This document shows, piece after piece, positions 41,218-49,749 of a stretch of 64,000 nt of DNA. The DNA is from Nocardia abscessus (GTDB lineage: Bacteria > Actinomycetota > Actinomycetes > Mycobacteriales > Mycobacteriaceae). A program made the translations under genes and the position numbers. The stretch is taken from NCBI RefSeq assembly GCF_015477775.1, contig NZ_JADLQO010000015.1:62001-126000 (forward strand), written 5' to 3'. The notes beneath the pieces were generated by a model. That model worked only from the letters and a program-made list of their open reading frames with translations, made no database searches and was not told the DNA's origin. Each line of letters starts with the position of its first letter. The stretch's first letter is position 1.

Positions 41218-41970
41218 TTACGCCGTCGCGCTCGGGGGCTGCGGGGTGGTGTCACCAGGGATGACGCGCGCGATGTTGTGCTCGCGGACCGGCAGGTCGC
41301 CGTCGAGAGCGCGAACTATGGCGTCGGCCACCAGTGGCTTGATCTCGGCGACGGTTACGTCCCGGCCGAGCTCGCGGGTCAGGGTGGTGACGCCCGCGTC
41401 ACGGATGCCGCACGGGACGATGGCCTGAAAGCCGTCCAAGGCGGAGTTGCAGTTGAACGAGATGCCGTGCAAGGCGACGCCGCGCTGCACGCGCACGCCG
41501 ATCGCCGCGATCTTGCGTTCGGCGTAGAGCTCGGTGGCGGGCAGCCAGACGCCGGAGCGGCCCTCGACGCGGCCACAGATCACGCCCAAGTCGGTGCAGA
41601 CGGCGATGAGCGCCTCTTCGAGGCGGCGCACGTAATTGACGACATCGACCGGCTCGGCCAGCCGCACGATCGGATAGCCGACGAGTTGGCCGGGACCGTG
41701 CCAGGTGATCTTGCCGCCGCGGTCGACCTGCACCACCGGGCTGCCATCGATCGGCAGATCCTCGGCCTCGGTGCGGCGGCCCGCGGTGTAGACCGAGGGG
41801 TGCTCGAGCAGCAGCAGATGATCGGATCCGTTGCCCTCGGCGCGCTGGTTGGCGATGGTGCGCTGCATGCCCCAGGCGGCGTGGTAGTCGATGAGTCCGA
41901 GATCCTCGACCACGATCGGGGTCGTATCGAATCGGGCGGACAGGGTGGTGCGCGTGTCGGTCACAGCCAT
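41218..41970 (-). CDS. lipB: Lipoyl(octanoyl) transferase
   Basis: 250 residues from ATG 41970. It moves octanoyl from octanoyl-ACP to the lipoyl domains of E2 and GcvH. Motifs: LLLLEHPSVYTAGRRTEAED, VDRGGKITWHGPGQLVGYPI, the conserved lysine in AERKIAAIGVRVQRG, and the acyl-thioester cysteine in IVPCGIRDAGVTTL. It forms a lipB-lipA unit with its target E2 gene two genes upstream. A small hairpin (TGTGGG-AACC-CCCACA, 42011-42026) lies just before the start and may be part of the leader. Confidence 0.97.
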   Translation of the reverse strand: MAVTDTRTTLSARFDTTPIVVEDLGLIDYHAAWGMQRTIANQRAEGNGSDHLLLLEHPSVYTAGRRTEAEDLPIDGSPVVQVDRGGKITWHGPGQLVGYPIVRLAEPVDVVNYVRRLEEALIAVCTDLGVICGRVEGRSGVWLPATELYAERKIAAIGVRVQRGVALHGISFNCNSALDGFQAIVPCGIRDAGVTTLTRELGRDVTVAEIKPLVADAIVRALDGDLPVREHNIARVIPGDTTPQPPSATA

Positions 41971-42523
41971 GACGGTACGCCCCGGAGATCGGCCACTTCC
42001 AGCACCTCGATGTGGGAACCCCCACAGCCGGAGGGAAGTTGCCAAGAGAGAACTGGGAGATCTCGGCGATGCACTCCCCCCGGCACGGCCACACGCAATC
42101 ATCGCCGAACGGCGAGTGGCACATGGCTGCGGCGAATCGCAAGTAGACCTCTTGGGGAGGTGCCACTCGCGGGGTATGCATCGGGACGGTCTCGCGCGCA
42201 GCGAGGTACGGAGCGAGCGTACGGTCTTGTGCCGATTGGCATAGTGCGTGGACCGGATCGAGGGCGTCGAGTGCCCGGTCGCCGTTCGTAGTGGGCTAGC
42301 GCGCTGCGGATCGGCCTCGCAGGGTACGAATCCCGGTCAGGCCTCGCGTCACGTGCTGAAACACCTATCGACCTCGAGACGGCACTTACGTAGGCAGATC
42401 GAGCCACCTTCGTTCGCCGACCGTCTTGTCGCACCGGAGTCCGTGGCGCTCGCCCCGCTGCGATGAGTTTTGCGGGATGCGAATGAGGTGTGCGAAGCGC
42501 GGCTGACGCCGGACCGCAGCGGT
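41971..42523. other. Gap upstream of lipB with an inverted repeat
   Basis: About 550 bp with no recognisable gene. It contains a short hairpin at 42011-42026 and an 11-bp perfect inverted repeat with arms 42112-42122 and 42160-42170. A GGGTACGAATCCC stretch near 42322 looks like a tRNA T-arm at first sight but has no matching acceptor or D-arm. Confidence 0.5.
42112..42170. repeat. 11-bp inverted repeat
   Basis: GCGAGTGGCAC (42112-42122) and GTGCCACTCGC (42160-42170) are perfectly complementary and separated by 37 bases. No transposase lies between or beside them. It could be a structured leader of lipB, a terminator of the acetyltransferase gene reading the other way, or a mobile-element footprint. 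Confidence 0.7.
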
Positions 42524-43060
42524 TCAGGCGACCTCGATAGGCAGTGTCAGTTGCATGAGGGTCAGGTCCATCCAACGGCCGAATTTGTGGCCCACTTCGG
42601 GGAGGACGCCGACGGTGTGGAAACCGAAGCGCTCGTGCAGAACGATCGAACCGGAGTTGCCGGATTCGATGGCGGCGATCATCGCGTGCACGGTACCGCC
42701 CCGGCGGGCACGGTCGATCAGCTCGGCGAGAAGGGCGGTGGCGATGCCGCGCCGGTGGAAGCGTTCGTCGACGTAGACGGAGTTCTCGACCGTGTAGCGG
42801 TAGCCCGATTTGGTGCGCCACGGGCCATAACTCGCGTAACCCGCCAGCTCGCCGTCGATCTCGGCGACCAGCACCGGCAGACCCGCGCCGGTGCGGGCAC
42901 GGAACCAGCCGAGGCGCTCGTCCAAGCCGACCCGCTCGGTATCCCAGATCGCGGTGGACGTGGCGATATTCGCGTTGTGGATATCCAGGATCGCCGGAAG
43001 GTCCTCGGGCGTCGCGTCCCGGACGACGGTGGTGGGCCTGGTGTCGAGTCGGTCGGTCAT
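42524..43060 (-). CDS. GNAT acetyltransferase (phosphinothricin acetyltransferase-like)
   Basis: 178 residues from ATG 43060, which overlaps the stop of the epimerase gene by four bases. It has the PAT/MnaT arrangement: VRDATPEDLPAILDIHNANI, TERVGLDERLGWFRARTGAG, LVAEIDGELAGYASYGPWR and the acetyl-CoA loop VYVDERFHRRGIATALLAEL, then HERFGFHTVGVLPEVGHKFG and WMDLTLMQL. Such enzymes acetylate phosphinothricin, methionine sulfoximine or similar amino-acid analogues. Real substrate unknown. Confidence 0.85.
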   Translation of the reverse strand: MTDRLDTRPTTVVRDATPEDLPAILDIHNANIATSTAIWDTERVGLDERLGWFRARTGAGLPVLVAEIDGELAGYASYGPWRTKSGYRYTVENSVYVDERFHRRGIATALLAELIDRARRGGTVHAMIAAIESGNSGSIVLHERFGFHTVGVLPEVGHKFGRWMDLTLMQLTLPIEVA

Positions 43061-43965
43061 CGAGCATCTCCGGGTCGTCCCACCGCGTCGGCCAGCGCGG
43101 CGCCGATGGTGGGATGGTGGAACTGGTAGCCCGCTTCCTCGAGGGCGGTGGGAATCGCCCTGGGCCCGCGCAGAATCGCCTCCTCCGCCATCTCGCCGAC
43201 CAGCGCACGCAGCGCGAAGGCCGGGACCACGAGGGGAGTGGGACGATGCAGCGCCCGGCCCAGCGCGCGACTGAATTCGGCGTTGGTGACCGGTGCGGGG
43301 CCGACCACGTTGACCGGACCGGAGACCGTGTCGTGAGTGAGCGCGAAGACGATCGCGCCGATCTCGTCGGCCAGCGAGATCCACGGCGTGTACTGGCGGC
43401 CGTTGCCCAGCCGCCCGCCCAACCCGAGCGCGTACAGCGGGTGCAGCATGCCGAGCATGCCGCCGGCGCGGGACAGCACCACGGCGCTGCGCAACAGCAC
43501 CGTGCGCACCCCGGCGGCCGCGGCGGGCGCGGTGGCTTTCTCCCAGTCCCGGCACAGGGTGGCCAGGAAACCCGTACCGGCGGGAGCGGTTTCGTCCACC
43601 ACCCGATCGCCGGTGTCGCCGCCGTAGTAATGCACTCCGCTGGCGTTGAGCAACACGGGCACGCCCGCGGCGGCTACCGCTCCGGCCAGCACGTCGGTCG
43701 GCGTGATCCGGCTGTCGCGCAACTCCTGCTTGAAGCTGCCGGTCCAGCGGCGTCGGCCGACGCTCGCACCGCACAGGTTGACCACGGCGTCGGCGCCGCG
43801 AAGCGCCCGCTGGTCCAGATGGGCGCGGACCGGGTTCCAGGCGAATTCGTCCGGGCCCGCCGCTTTCCTGCGGACCAGCCGGGCGACCTGGTGCCCGTCG
43901 CGGCGCAGAGCCGCGACGAGCGCCGTCCCGATCAACCCGGACGAGCCGGCGATCACGACCTTCAT
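43057..43965 (-). CDS. TIGR01777/DUF1731 NAD-dependent epimerase-like protein (Rv2216-like)
   Basis: 302 residues. The Rossmann motif is VVIAGSSGLIGTALVAALRR, followed by GADAVVNLCGASVGRRRWTG, the SDR-like VLLNASGVHYYGGDTGDRVV and a tail that carries the DUF1731 domain (VPAFALRALVGEMAEEAILR). This SDR39U1 family is conserved next to dlaT and lipB in mycobacteria (Rv2216). Its reaction is unknown. It lies 19 bp after the E2 gene on the same strand. Confidence 0.88.
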   Translation of the reverse strand: MKVVIAGSSGLIGTALVAALRRDGHQVARLVRRKAAGPDEFAWNPVRAHLDQRALRGADAVVNLCGASVGRRRWTGSFKQELRDSRITPTDVLAGAVAAAGVPVLLNASGVHYYGGDTGDRVVDETAPAGTGFLATLCRDWEKATAPAAAAGVRTVLLRSAVVLSRAGGMLGMLHPLYALGLGGRLGNGRQYTPWISLADEIGAIVFALTHDTVSGPVNVVGPAPVTNAEFSRALGRALHRPTPLVVPAFALRALVGEMAEEAILRGPRAIPTALEEAGYQFHHPTIGAALADAVGRPGDAR

Positions 43966-43984
43966 ACGTGCCGCGGGACCTTCC

Positions 43985-45775
43985 TCACAGGCCGAGGTCG
44001 GCCTCGAACGCCGCTTCCTCGAGGCGGTGCCGGATCGTGGTCAGGAAACGACCGGCGTCGGCGCCGTCGATCAGGCGGTGATCGTAGGTGAGCGGCAGGT
44101 AGCACATCGAGCGGACGCCGATGGACTCGTTGCCGGTCTCGTCGGTCACCACCACCGGGCGCTTGACGATCGCGCCCGTGCCGAGCATGCCCGCCTGCGG
44201 CGGAACCAGGATCGGGGTGTCGAACAGCGCGCCCTGGCTGCCGATGTTGGTGATGGTGAAGGTGCCGCCGGCCAGCTCGTCGGGCTTGAGGCCGCCGTTG
44301 CGGGCGCGATCGGCGATGTCGGCGATGGCGCGTGCCAGGCCGGCCAGCGAGAGATCGCTGGCGTTGTGGATCACGGGGGACAGCAGGCCCTGCTCGGTGT
44401 CGACGGCGATGCCGAGGTGTACCGAGGCGTGGTAGGTGATCTCCTTGCTGGACTCGTCGTAGCTGGCGTTGACGTTCGGGTGCACGCCCAGCGCCTCGAC
44501 GACGGCCTTGGCGAAGAACGGCAGGAACGTCAGGTTGACGCCCTCACGCTCCTTGAACGTCGACTTGGCCTGCTTGCGCAGCGTGGCGATCTTGGTGACG
44601 TCGGCCTCGTGCACCTGGGTCAGCTGCGCGGTGGTCTGCAGCGACTCGCGGGTCTTGGTCGCGGTGATCTGGCGGATGCGGTTGGCCTTCTGCACCGTGC
44701 CGACCAGGTGGGCCAGCTGCGGGCGCGCCGCGGCGGGGGCGGCGGTGGGCGCCTTCGCGGCGGCCGGTGCCGACGCGGCCGGGGCGGCAGCGGGGGCGGG
44801 CGCCTTCTTCGCCTCGGCGGCGGCCAGCACGTCCTGCTTGCGGATGCGCCCGCCCACACCGGAACCGGTGACGCTCGAGAGGTCGATGTTGTTCTCTTCC
44901 GCCAGCTTGCGGACCAGCGGCGTGACGTACGGGGTTGCGCCGTTGGAGGATTCGGCGGCCGTGGCGGCGGGCGCCGGAGCCGGTTCGGGCTTGGGGGCCG
45001 GAGCAGGCGCGGGAGCGGGCGCAGGAGCAGGCGCGGCGGCAGCCGGAGCCGGTTCGGGCTTCGGCGCGGGCGCGGGCTCGGGCTTCGGGGCGGGCGCGGG
45101 CTCGGGCTTCGGGGCGGGCGCGGGGGCCGGGGCGGCGGCCGCAGGGGAACCGCTGCCGATCACGCCGAGCTGTCCGCCGACCGCGACGACGTCGTCTTCC
45201 TGGGCGGTGATCTCCAGCAGGGTGCCCGCGACGGGCGACGGGATCTCCGTGTCGACCTTGTCGGTGGAGACCTCGAGCAGCGGCTCGTCGACGGCGACCT
45301 CGTCGCCGACGGCCTTCAGCCAGCGGGTGACGGTGCCCTCGGTGACGGACTCGCCGAGTTCCGGCATCTTCACCGACGTCCCGTCTCCGGACGACGCGGG
45401 CGCGGCCTGGGCGGCGGGCGCGGACTCCTGGGCGGGAGCAGCCTCGGGCTCGGCCGCGGGCGCCTCCTCCGCGGGGGCTTCCTGCGCGGGCGCGGCGGCT
45501 TCCGGAGCGGGCGCGGGCGCGGACGAAGCCGCCTCACCGGGCTCGCTGATGACGCCGAGTTCGCCGCCGACCTCGACCACGTCGTCTTCGTTCGCGACGA
45601 TCTTCGACAGCACACCCGCCGCGGGGGACGGGATTTCGGTGTCGACCTTATCGGTGGAGACTTCGAGCAGCGGCTCGTCGACCTCGACCGTGTCTCCTTC
45701 CTGCTTCAGCCACCTGGTCACCGTTCCCTCGGTGACGCTCTCACCAAGAGCGGGCATCTGGACGGAGAAGGCCAT
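43985..45775 (-). CDS. dlaT: Dihydrolipoamide acyltransferase (E2) with two lipoyl domains
   Basis: 596 residues. Two lipoyl domains (about 1-78 and 120-200) each carry EVSTDKVDTEIPSP with the modified lysine (Lys43 in the first). They are joined by Ala/Pro/Glu-rich linkers. The E3-binding domain is YVTPLVRKLAEENNIDLSSV and GSGVGGRIRKQDVL. The catalytic domain ends with the HxxxD motif YDHRLIDGADAGRF. This is the mycobacterial DlaT (Rv2215) type, often labelled sucB, which serves the pyruvate dehydrogenase complex and, in mycobacteria, peroxynitrite reductase. It heads the minus-strand group E2, DUF1731 protein, acetyltransferase, then lipB and lipA. Confidence 0.95.
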   Translation of the reverse strand: MAFSVQMPALGESVTEGTVTRWLKQEGDTVEVDEPLLEVSTDKVDTEIPSPAAGVLSKIVANEDDVVEVGGELGVISEPGEAASSAPAPAPEAAAPAQEAPAEEAPAAEPEAAPAQESAPAAQAAPASSGDGTSVKMPELGESVTEGTVTRWLKAVGDEVAVDEPLLEVSTDKVDTEIPSPVAGTLLEITAQEDDVVAVGGQLGVIGSGSPAAAAPAPAPAPKPEPAPAPKPEPAPAPKPEPAPAAAAPAPAPAPAPAPAPKPEPAPAPAATAAESSNGATPYVTPLVRKLAEENNIDLSSVTGSGVGGRIRKQDVLAAAEAKKAPAPAAAPAASAPAAAKAPTAAPAAARPQLAHLVGTVQKANRIRQITATKTRESLQTTAQLTQVHEADVTKIATLRKQAKSTFKEREGVNLTFLPFFAKAVVEALGVHPNVNASYDESSKEITYHASVHLGIAVDTEQGLLSPVIHNASDLSLAGLARAIADIADRARNGGLKPDELAGGTFTITNIGSQGALFDTPILVPPQAGMLGTGAIVKRPVVVTDETGNESIGVRSMCYLPLTYDHRLIDGADAGRFLTTIRHRLEEAAFEADLGL

Positions 45776-46034
45776 GTCCGTTGACTCCTCTGACTGCTCG
45801 ACGGGGTTCTACAACAGTTGATCTCGCTGCGGACGCCCGCCGCGGGTCGCGCCGGGAGTCCGGAAGCCACCGATCATTGTGGTGGCACCGGAGATCCGTG
45901 TGGTTCTTGTACCGCGGTCCATCCTTGCACTCGTACGCAAGCCAGGTAGCACAGGGCGGCGAACTATACAGAGCTGGCAGTATGGGAAGACCGGCGGTGA
46001 ACATTCTCCGGTGCAGGAAAGGAGGTCGGCGTCG

Positions 46035-46397
46035 TTGAGTTTGCTGGATCGTTTCCGAGGCGGCGCTGCTCGGGGTGGCGGCGTTCTACGTGGGGGTTCG
46101 GTGTCCGGGCAGGATGCCCGTTATCTCGCCGAGTGGGTGCGCACCCACGTGGGCGTCGAGGGCTACATCGAGCCGAAGACCACGGTGACAGATGTCACAG
46201 TCGTGCTTATTGCCGCTGATGGTGAATGGACGCGCCGGATCGTCGGCGAGCGCGGGGCGCAGCGGCTTGCCAAGGATTTGCACATCCCCGTCTACGACGT
46301 GCACAAGACCGGATATCCGCAGCGGATGCGCGACTACGACGCCCGGAAACGGGTGGAGCGGCAGCGCGAATTGGAACGGGATCTGTACGACCTCTGA
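46035..46397 (+). CDS. Conserved actinobacterial protein of unknown function
   Basis: 120 residues from TTG 46035 behind AAAGGAGG (spacing nine). A glycine-rich start is followed by SGQDARYLAEWVRTHVGVEG, TTVTDVTVVLIAADGEWTRR and the helical C-terminus GYPQRMRDYDARKRVERQRE. Homologues sit at the same place beside E2 in nocardioform genomes and are sometimes labelled oxidoreductase. I see no nucleotide-binding motif to support that. It is divergent from the E2 gene. The rare TTG start is chosen because no ATG or GTG fits the ribosome binding site. Confidence 0.7.
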   Translation: MSLLDRFRGGAARGGGVLRGGSVSGQDARYLAEWVRTHVGVEGYIEPKTTVTDVTVVLIAADGEWTRRIVGERGAQRLAKDLHIPVYDVHKTGYPQRMRDYDARKRVERQRELERDLYDL

Positions 46398-46654
46398 GTC
46401 GTCGATATGTCCGTTCCGCCCGGTTCTCGCGCGGGCTCACAGGGCTCGCGCCGACGTGTGAGCCGCTCTCCGAACCGTAGGAGGCAGGCCGTCGTCCGAC
46501 ACGGGGCCCGGCACCCTTGCCGCAGATCGGTTCGGCGCGGGGAATCTCCGGCGGTCGCCTGATCACCACCGGTGAGCGCGCGGCCCTTCCGGTGCCGTCC
46601 CGGCGGGCCGAGCGCGTCGTCCGGGGATCGTGCCGGACGACGCACCCCGCGCGT

Positions 46655-48172
46655 TCACTCCGCGGCGATGTCCTGGAGCACGGCGATCAGCGTGCGGACC
46701 GGGACGCCGGTGCCGCCCTTGCCGATGTAGCCGAAGGGGCCGCCGGTGTTGTAGGCCGGACCGGCCACATCGAGGTGGGCCCACTGCACGTTCTCCGGCA
46801 CGAACTCCTTGAGGAACAGCCCGGCCGAGAGCATGCCGCCCCAGCGGTGCGGCGCGACATTGGCCAGGTCGGCGATCTTGGAGTTCAGGTCGCCGCGCAG
46901 TTCCGCCGGAAGCGGCATGGCCCAGCCGTTCTCGCCCACCTCGCGGGAGATGCGCGCCACCCGGTCGCGGAATTCGTCGGTGCCCATCACGCCGGGCGTG
47001 CGGGTGCCGAGCGCGACCATCTGCGCTCCGGTCAGGGTCGCCACGTCGATCAGGTACTCCGGCTCGTCCTCGCTCGCCCGCACGATCGCGTCGGCGAGGA
47101 TCAACCGGCCCTCGGCATCGGTGTTGAGCACCTCGACGGTGACGCCGCCGTACTGGGTGAGCACGTCGCCTGGGCGCTGCGCGGTGGCCGAGGGCATGTT
47201 CTCCGCCATCGGCACCGTGGCGGTGACGGTGATCGGCAGGCTCAGCCGGGCGGCCAGCAGCGTCGTCGCGATCACGGCGGCGGCGCCTGCCATGTCGGAG
47301 GTCATGTTCTCCATGTTCTGCGCGGGCTTGATGGAGATGCCGCCGGTGTCGAAGGTGATGCCCTTGCCGACCAGCGCGACCTTCTTCGGACCGCCCGCGT
47401 AGGTGATCCGGATCAGGCGCGGCGGGCGCGAGGAGCCCTTGCCCACGCCGAGCACGCCGCCGTAACCGCCCGCTTCCAGCGCCTTCTCGTCGAGCACCTC
47501 GACGGTGAGGCCCGCGGCCTCGGCCAGTCCCTGCGCGCGGGAGGCGAACTCGGCGGGGAACAGGTGGCTGGGCGGGGTGTTCACGAAATCCCGTGCGGTG
47601 GCGACGGCCTCGGCGGTGAGCTGCGCACGGAACAACGCCTCTTCGCCGAATCCCGGCTCGGGCACGAGCAACTCGACGCGGGCCACCGGGCGCTCGTCCG
47701 GCTTGGGCGCGGACTTGCCCGAGCGGAACGGCGTGAACGAGTAGGCGCCCAGGTAGAAGCCTTCCGCGGCGGCGCCGATGTCGAGTCCGGACAGCGTGGT
47801 CACGACCAGTTCGGTGCCGGACAGCGCGCGGGCGGCCACACCGGCCGAGCGGCGGATCTGCTCGGCGTCGAGTTTGTCGGCCGACCCCAGGCCGACGGCG
47901 AGGACGCTGGCCACCCCGTCCAGACCGGACGGCGCCGGGATGCGGGTCAGCTCCTCGGCCTTGCCCTTCGCCCCGACCGTGCCGAGCTGGTCGAGCAGTT
48001 CCCCGCGCAGTTCTGCGGTGAGCACGTCGCCGAACAGGTCCTCGGGCACGATGGCGGGGCCGTCCTCCGAGGAGGTCAGTCCGATGACGAGCACATCGGT
48101 GTCCGCGCCGATGGTCTCGGTGCGTGCCAGTTCCGGTCCGAGCGAGCGATCTGCAACAGCGGTCATTGGCAC
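46655..48172 (-). CDS. pepA: Leucyl aminopeptidase (M17)
   Basis: 505 residues. It is a di-metal cytosolic hexameric aminopeptidase. The N-terminal macro-like domain leads to VALVGKGITFDTGGISIKPA (metal-binding lysine and aspartate), the SDMAGAAAVI loop and the signature NTDAEGRLILADAI. The C-terminal end is typical (AHLDVAGPAYNTGGPFGYIG). The mycobacterial counterpart is PepB (Rv2213). GTG 48172 has GGAG about ten bases upstream inside the TetR gene; ATG 48166 is the alternative. It follows the TetR gene by three bases on the same strand. Confidence 0.95.
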   Translation of the reverse strand: MPMTAVADRSLGPELARTETIGADTDVLVIGLTSSEDGPAIVPEDLFGDVLTAELRGELLDQLGTVGAKGKAEELTRIPAPSGLDGVASVLAVGLGSADKLDAEQIRRSAGVAARALSGTELVVTTLSGLDIGAAAEGFYLGAYSFTPFRSGKSAPKPDERPVARVELLVPEPGFGEEALFRAQLTAEAVATARDFVNTPPSHLFPAEFASRAQGLAEAAGLTVEVLDEKALEAGGYGGVLGVGKGSSRPPRLIRITYAGGPKKVALVGKGITFDTGGISIKPAQNMENMTSDMAGAAAVIATTLLAARLSLPITVTATVPMAENMPSATAQRPGDVLTQYGGVTVEVLNTDAEGRLILADAIVRASEDEPEYLIDVATLTGAQMVALGTRTPGVMGTDEFRDRVARISREVGENGWAMPLPAELRGDLNSKIADLANVAPHRWGGMLSAGLFLKEFVPENVQWAHLDVAGPAYNTGGPFGYIGKGGTGVPVRTLIAVLQDIAAE

Positions 48173-48175
48173 AGG

Positions 48176-48982
48176 CTATTCGCTCCGTTCCAGATGACGC
48201 ACCGCGACGCCGTCGAGCAGGAGTTCCACCGAGGCGACGAGCAGGTCGTCGAAGTCCATCTCGAAACCGGAGTCCTGGTCGGTGAGCAGACGATGCAGCA
48301 CGGGGCGGATCGCCGGGTCCAGCCACTCGGCGAGGTCGTGCTGCGGCGCGGTCGCCTCGGCGGCATCGCGCGGATCGCCGAAGCGGTCGACGCGCTCGGA
48401 ACTCCACAGCAGCGCGAGTCCCTGGACCAGGCCCGACAGCGCGAGGTAGATCGTGAATCCGGTCCGCTGGGTGAGGCCGGGGCGGTCGAGAGCGGCGAAG
48501 TTTCGTTCCAGGACGTCCAGCAGCGCCGGGCCCAGCGGCGGGCGGGTGCGCGCCAGGAGCGGCAGCATCCACGGATGCCTTCGATAGAGGCGCCACTCCT
48601 CGTGCGCCTCGTGCCGCAATCGGGGCCGCCAGCCGGTGCGCTCGGCGGGCGGCGGTGGAATCTCGTCGAGTACCAGCTCGGCCATGCTCGCGAGCAGCGC
48701 TTCCCGGTCGGGGAAGTGGCGGTAGAGGGCGGCCGTCGCGACACCGAGCAAGCCCGCCAGGCGGCGCATGGTGAGGCCGTCGATCCCGTCGCGGTCGGCC
48801 AGCTCCACCGCCGCGCGGGTGATGCCGACGGCGGTGAGCCGCGTCGGGCGGGCGGCGCGGCGCACGGGGATCGCCGCGCGGCGGGCGCGGTAGGCGCGGG
48901 CCTGACAGGAACGGGAGCAGTACTTGCGCCGACGGCCGAGCGTCGGCTGGAGCAGTTCGTTCCGGCAGAGCGCACAGGTCAT
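48176..48982 (-). CDS. TetR-family regulator with an N-terminal zinc-ribbon
   Basis: 268 residues from ATG 48982. Residues 1-35 hold a probable zinc knuckle, TCALCRNELLQP (C-x2-C) and RRKYCSRSCQARAYRARR (C-x3-C), unlike ordinary TetR proteins. The TetR helix-turn-helix follows (ITRAAVELADRDGIDGLTMR, GVATAALYRHFPDREALLAS), and then a tetracycline-repressor-type C-terminal domain. A GNAT gene is divergent, and two imperfect palindromes lie between them. The downstream pepA begins three bases after the stop, so the regulator and the aminopeptidase may share a transcript. Confidence 0.85.
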   Translation of the reverse strand: MTCALCRNELLQPTLGRRRKYCSRSCQARAYRARRAAIPVRRAARPTRLTAVGITRAAVELADRDGIDGLTMRRLAGLLGVATAALYRHFPDREALLASMAELVLDEIPPPPAERTGWRPRLRHEAHEEWRLYRRHPWMLPLLARTRPPLGPALLDVLERNFAALDRPGLTQRTGFTIYLALSGLVQGLALLWSSERVDRFGDPRDAAEATAPQHDLAEWLDPAIRPVLHRLLTDQDSGFEMDFDDLLVASVELLLDGVAVRHLERSE

Positions 48983-48992
48983 GAAGCTTCCA

Positions 48993-49020
48993 TTTCGACA
49001 CACGAACAGGTGTGACGAAA
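48993..49020. promoter_or_regulatory. Operator candidate 1 of the TetR/GNAT divergent region
   Basis: TTTCG-A-CACAC-gaacag-GTGTG-A-CGAAA: a long inverted repeat with a single central-arm mismatch. It lies 11 bp before the TetR start. Confidence 0.6.
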
Positions 49021-49050
49021 TATTAGCGAGATGACTCTGACCTGCCTAGA

Positions 49051-49077
49051 TTTGCGAACAAATACGGTGTTCACAAA
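49051..49077. promoter_or_regulatory. Operator candidate 2 of the TetR/GNAT divergent region
   Basis: TTTGCGAACA and TGTTCACAAA flank a seven-base centre, with one mismatch. It ends 13 bp before the acetyltransferase ATG. Both operator candidates contain a GAACA element, but their arms differ, so they may bind different proteins. Confidence 0.5.
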
Positions 49078-49090
49078 GAAAGGGACGCGG

Positions 49091-49696
49091 ATGGAGATCA
49101 CCGCTCGCCGGGCCGGTGCGCAGGAGCGTGACGCGCTGATCGAGGCATTCGGCATCGCCAGTGCGGACGAGGTGGTGACCGCGTGGGTGCTCGAAGGCCA
49201 ACCCGATGGGGGGTCCCGCACCGCGTTCGTGCCCGGTCTGGTCGACCGAGCATTGCGGGACGACGAGATCTGGGTCGCGGGCGCGGGTGCGGAGATCTGG
49301 TCCATGTCGATCTGGCAGCAGGTCACCTCGGTCGAGCGATTCGCCGCCGAAGCCGCCGAGACGCGAGCCATGGCGCAGCAGGCTCCCGGCGTGCGCGTGC
49401 TCCAGCGGCTGGAGATGGTCACGGGCTTGCTGGCCCGGGAACACCCCCGCGAGTTCCCGCACCGGTACCTGCAAGTGATCGTCACGGTGCCGGAGCACCG
49501 CGGCAAAGGAGCCGGTGCGGCGATTCTCGCCGACCGGCTGAAAGCGGCCTCCGAAGCGGGCGTTCCGGCGTTTCTCGAGGCGAGCACCGAACGATCCGCC
49601 CGGCTCTACCGCCGCTGCGGATTCGCCGCGACCGGAAAGACCCACACCCTGCCGGACAACGGCCCGACCCTGATCCCGATGTGGTTCCGGCCTTGA
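49091..49696 (+). CDS. GNAT-family N-acetyltransferase
   Basis: 201 residues from ATG 49091, with AAAGGGA upstream. The acetyl-CoA binding segment is YLQVIVTVPEHRGKGAGAAI and LADRLKAASEAGVPAFLEAS, followed by ERSARLYRRCGFAATGKTHT with the conserved motif B tyrosine region. The N-terminal part resembles small-molecule acetyltransferases of the antibiotic- or polyamine-modifying kind. It is divergent from the zinc-ribbon TetR, its likely regulator. Substrate unknown. Confidence 0.85.
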   Translation: MEITARRAGAQERDALIEAFGIASADEVVTAWVLEGQPDGGSRTAFVPGLVDRALRDDEIWVAGAGAEIWSMSIWQQVTSVERFAAEAAETRAMAQQAPGVRVLQRLEMVTGLLAREHPREFPHRYLQVIVTVPEHRGKGAGAAILADRLKAASEAGVPAFLEASTERSARLYRRCGFAATGKTHTLPDNGPTLIPMWFRP

Positions 49697-49707
49697 CGCG
49701 GGGCGAG

Positions 49708-49731
49708 GACCACGGCTCGGACGCCGTGGTC
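49708..49731 (+). terminator. Hairpin after the GNAT gene
   Basis: GACCACGG and CCGTGGTC form an 8-bp perfect stem with an eight-base loop, 11 bases after the stop and just before the gcvT promoter element. Confidence 0.4.
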
Positions 49732-49737
49732 GGCGGA

Positions 49738-49743
49738 TAAGCT
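49738..49743 (+). promoter_or_regulatory. -10 element (TAAGCT), leaderless
   Basis: TAAGCT ends six bases before the gcvT GTG at 49750. No glycine riboswitch fits between the acetyltransferase stop and this start. Confidence 0.45.
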
Positions 49744-49749
49744 CGGCTG

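Noticed and set aside
42315..42340. tRNA T-arm-like GGGTACGAATCCC
   Set aside because: No D-arm, anticodon arm or acceptor pairing could be built around it, and the invariant TTC of the T-loop is missing.
46517..49015. Long open frames on both strands across pepA and the TetR gene
   Set aside because: They are shadow frames of the M17 aminopeptidase and the zinc-ribbon TetR, which carry clear motifs in their own frames.
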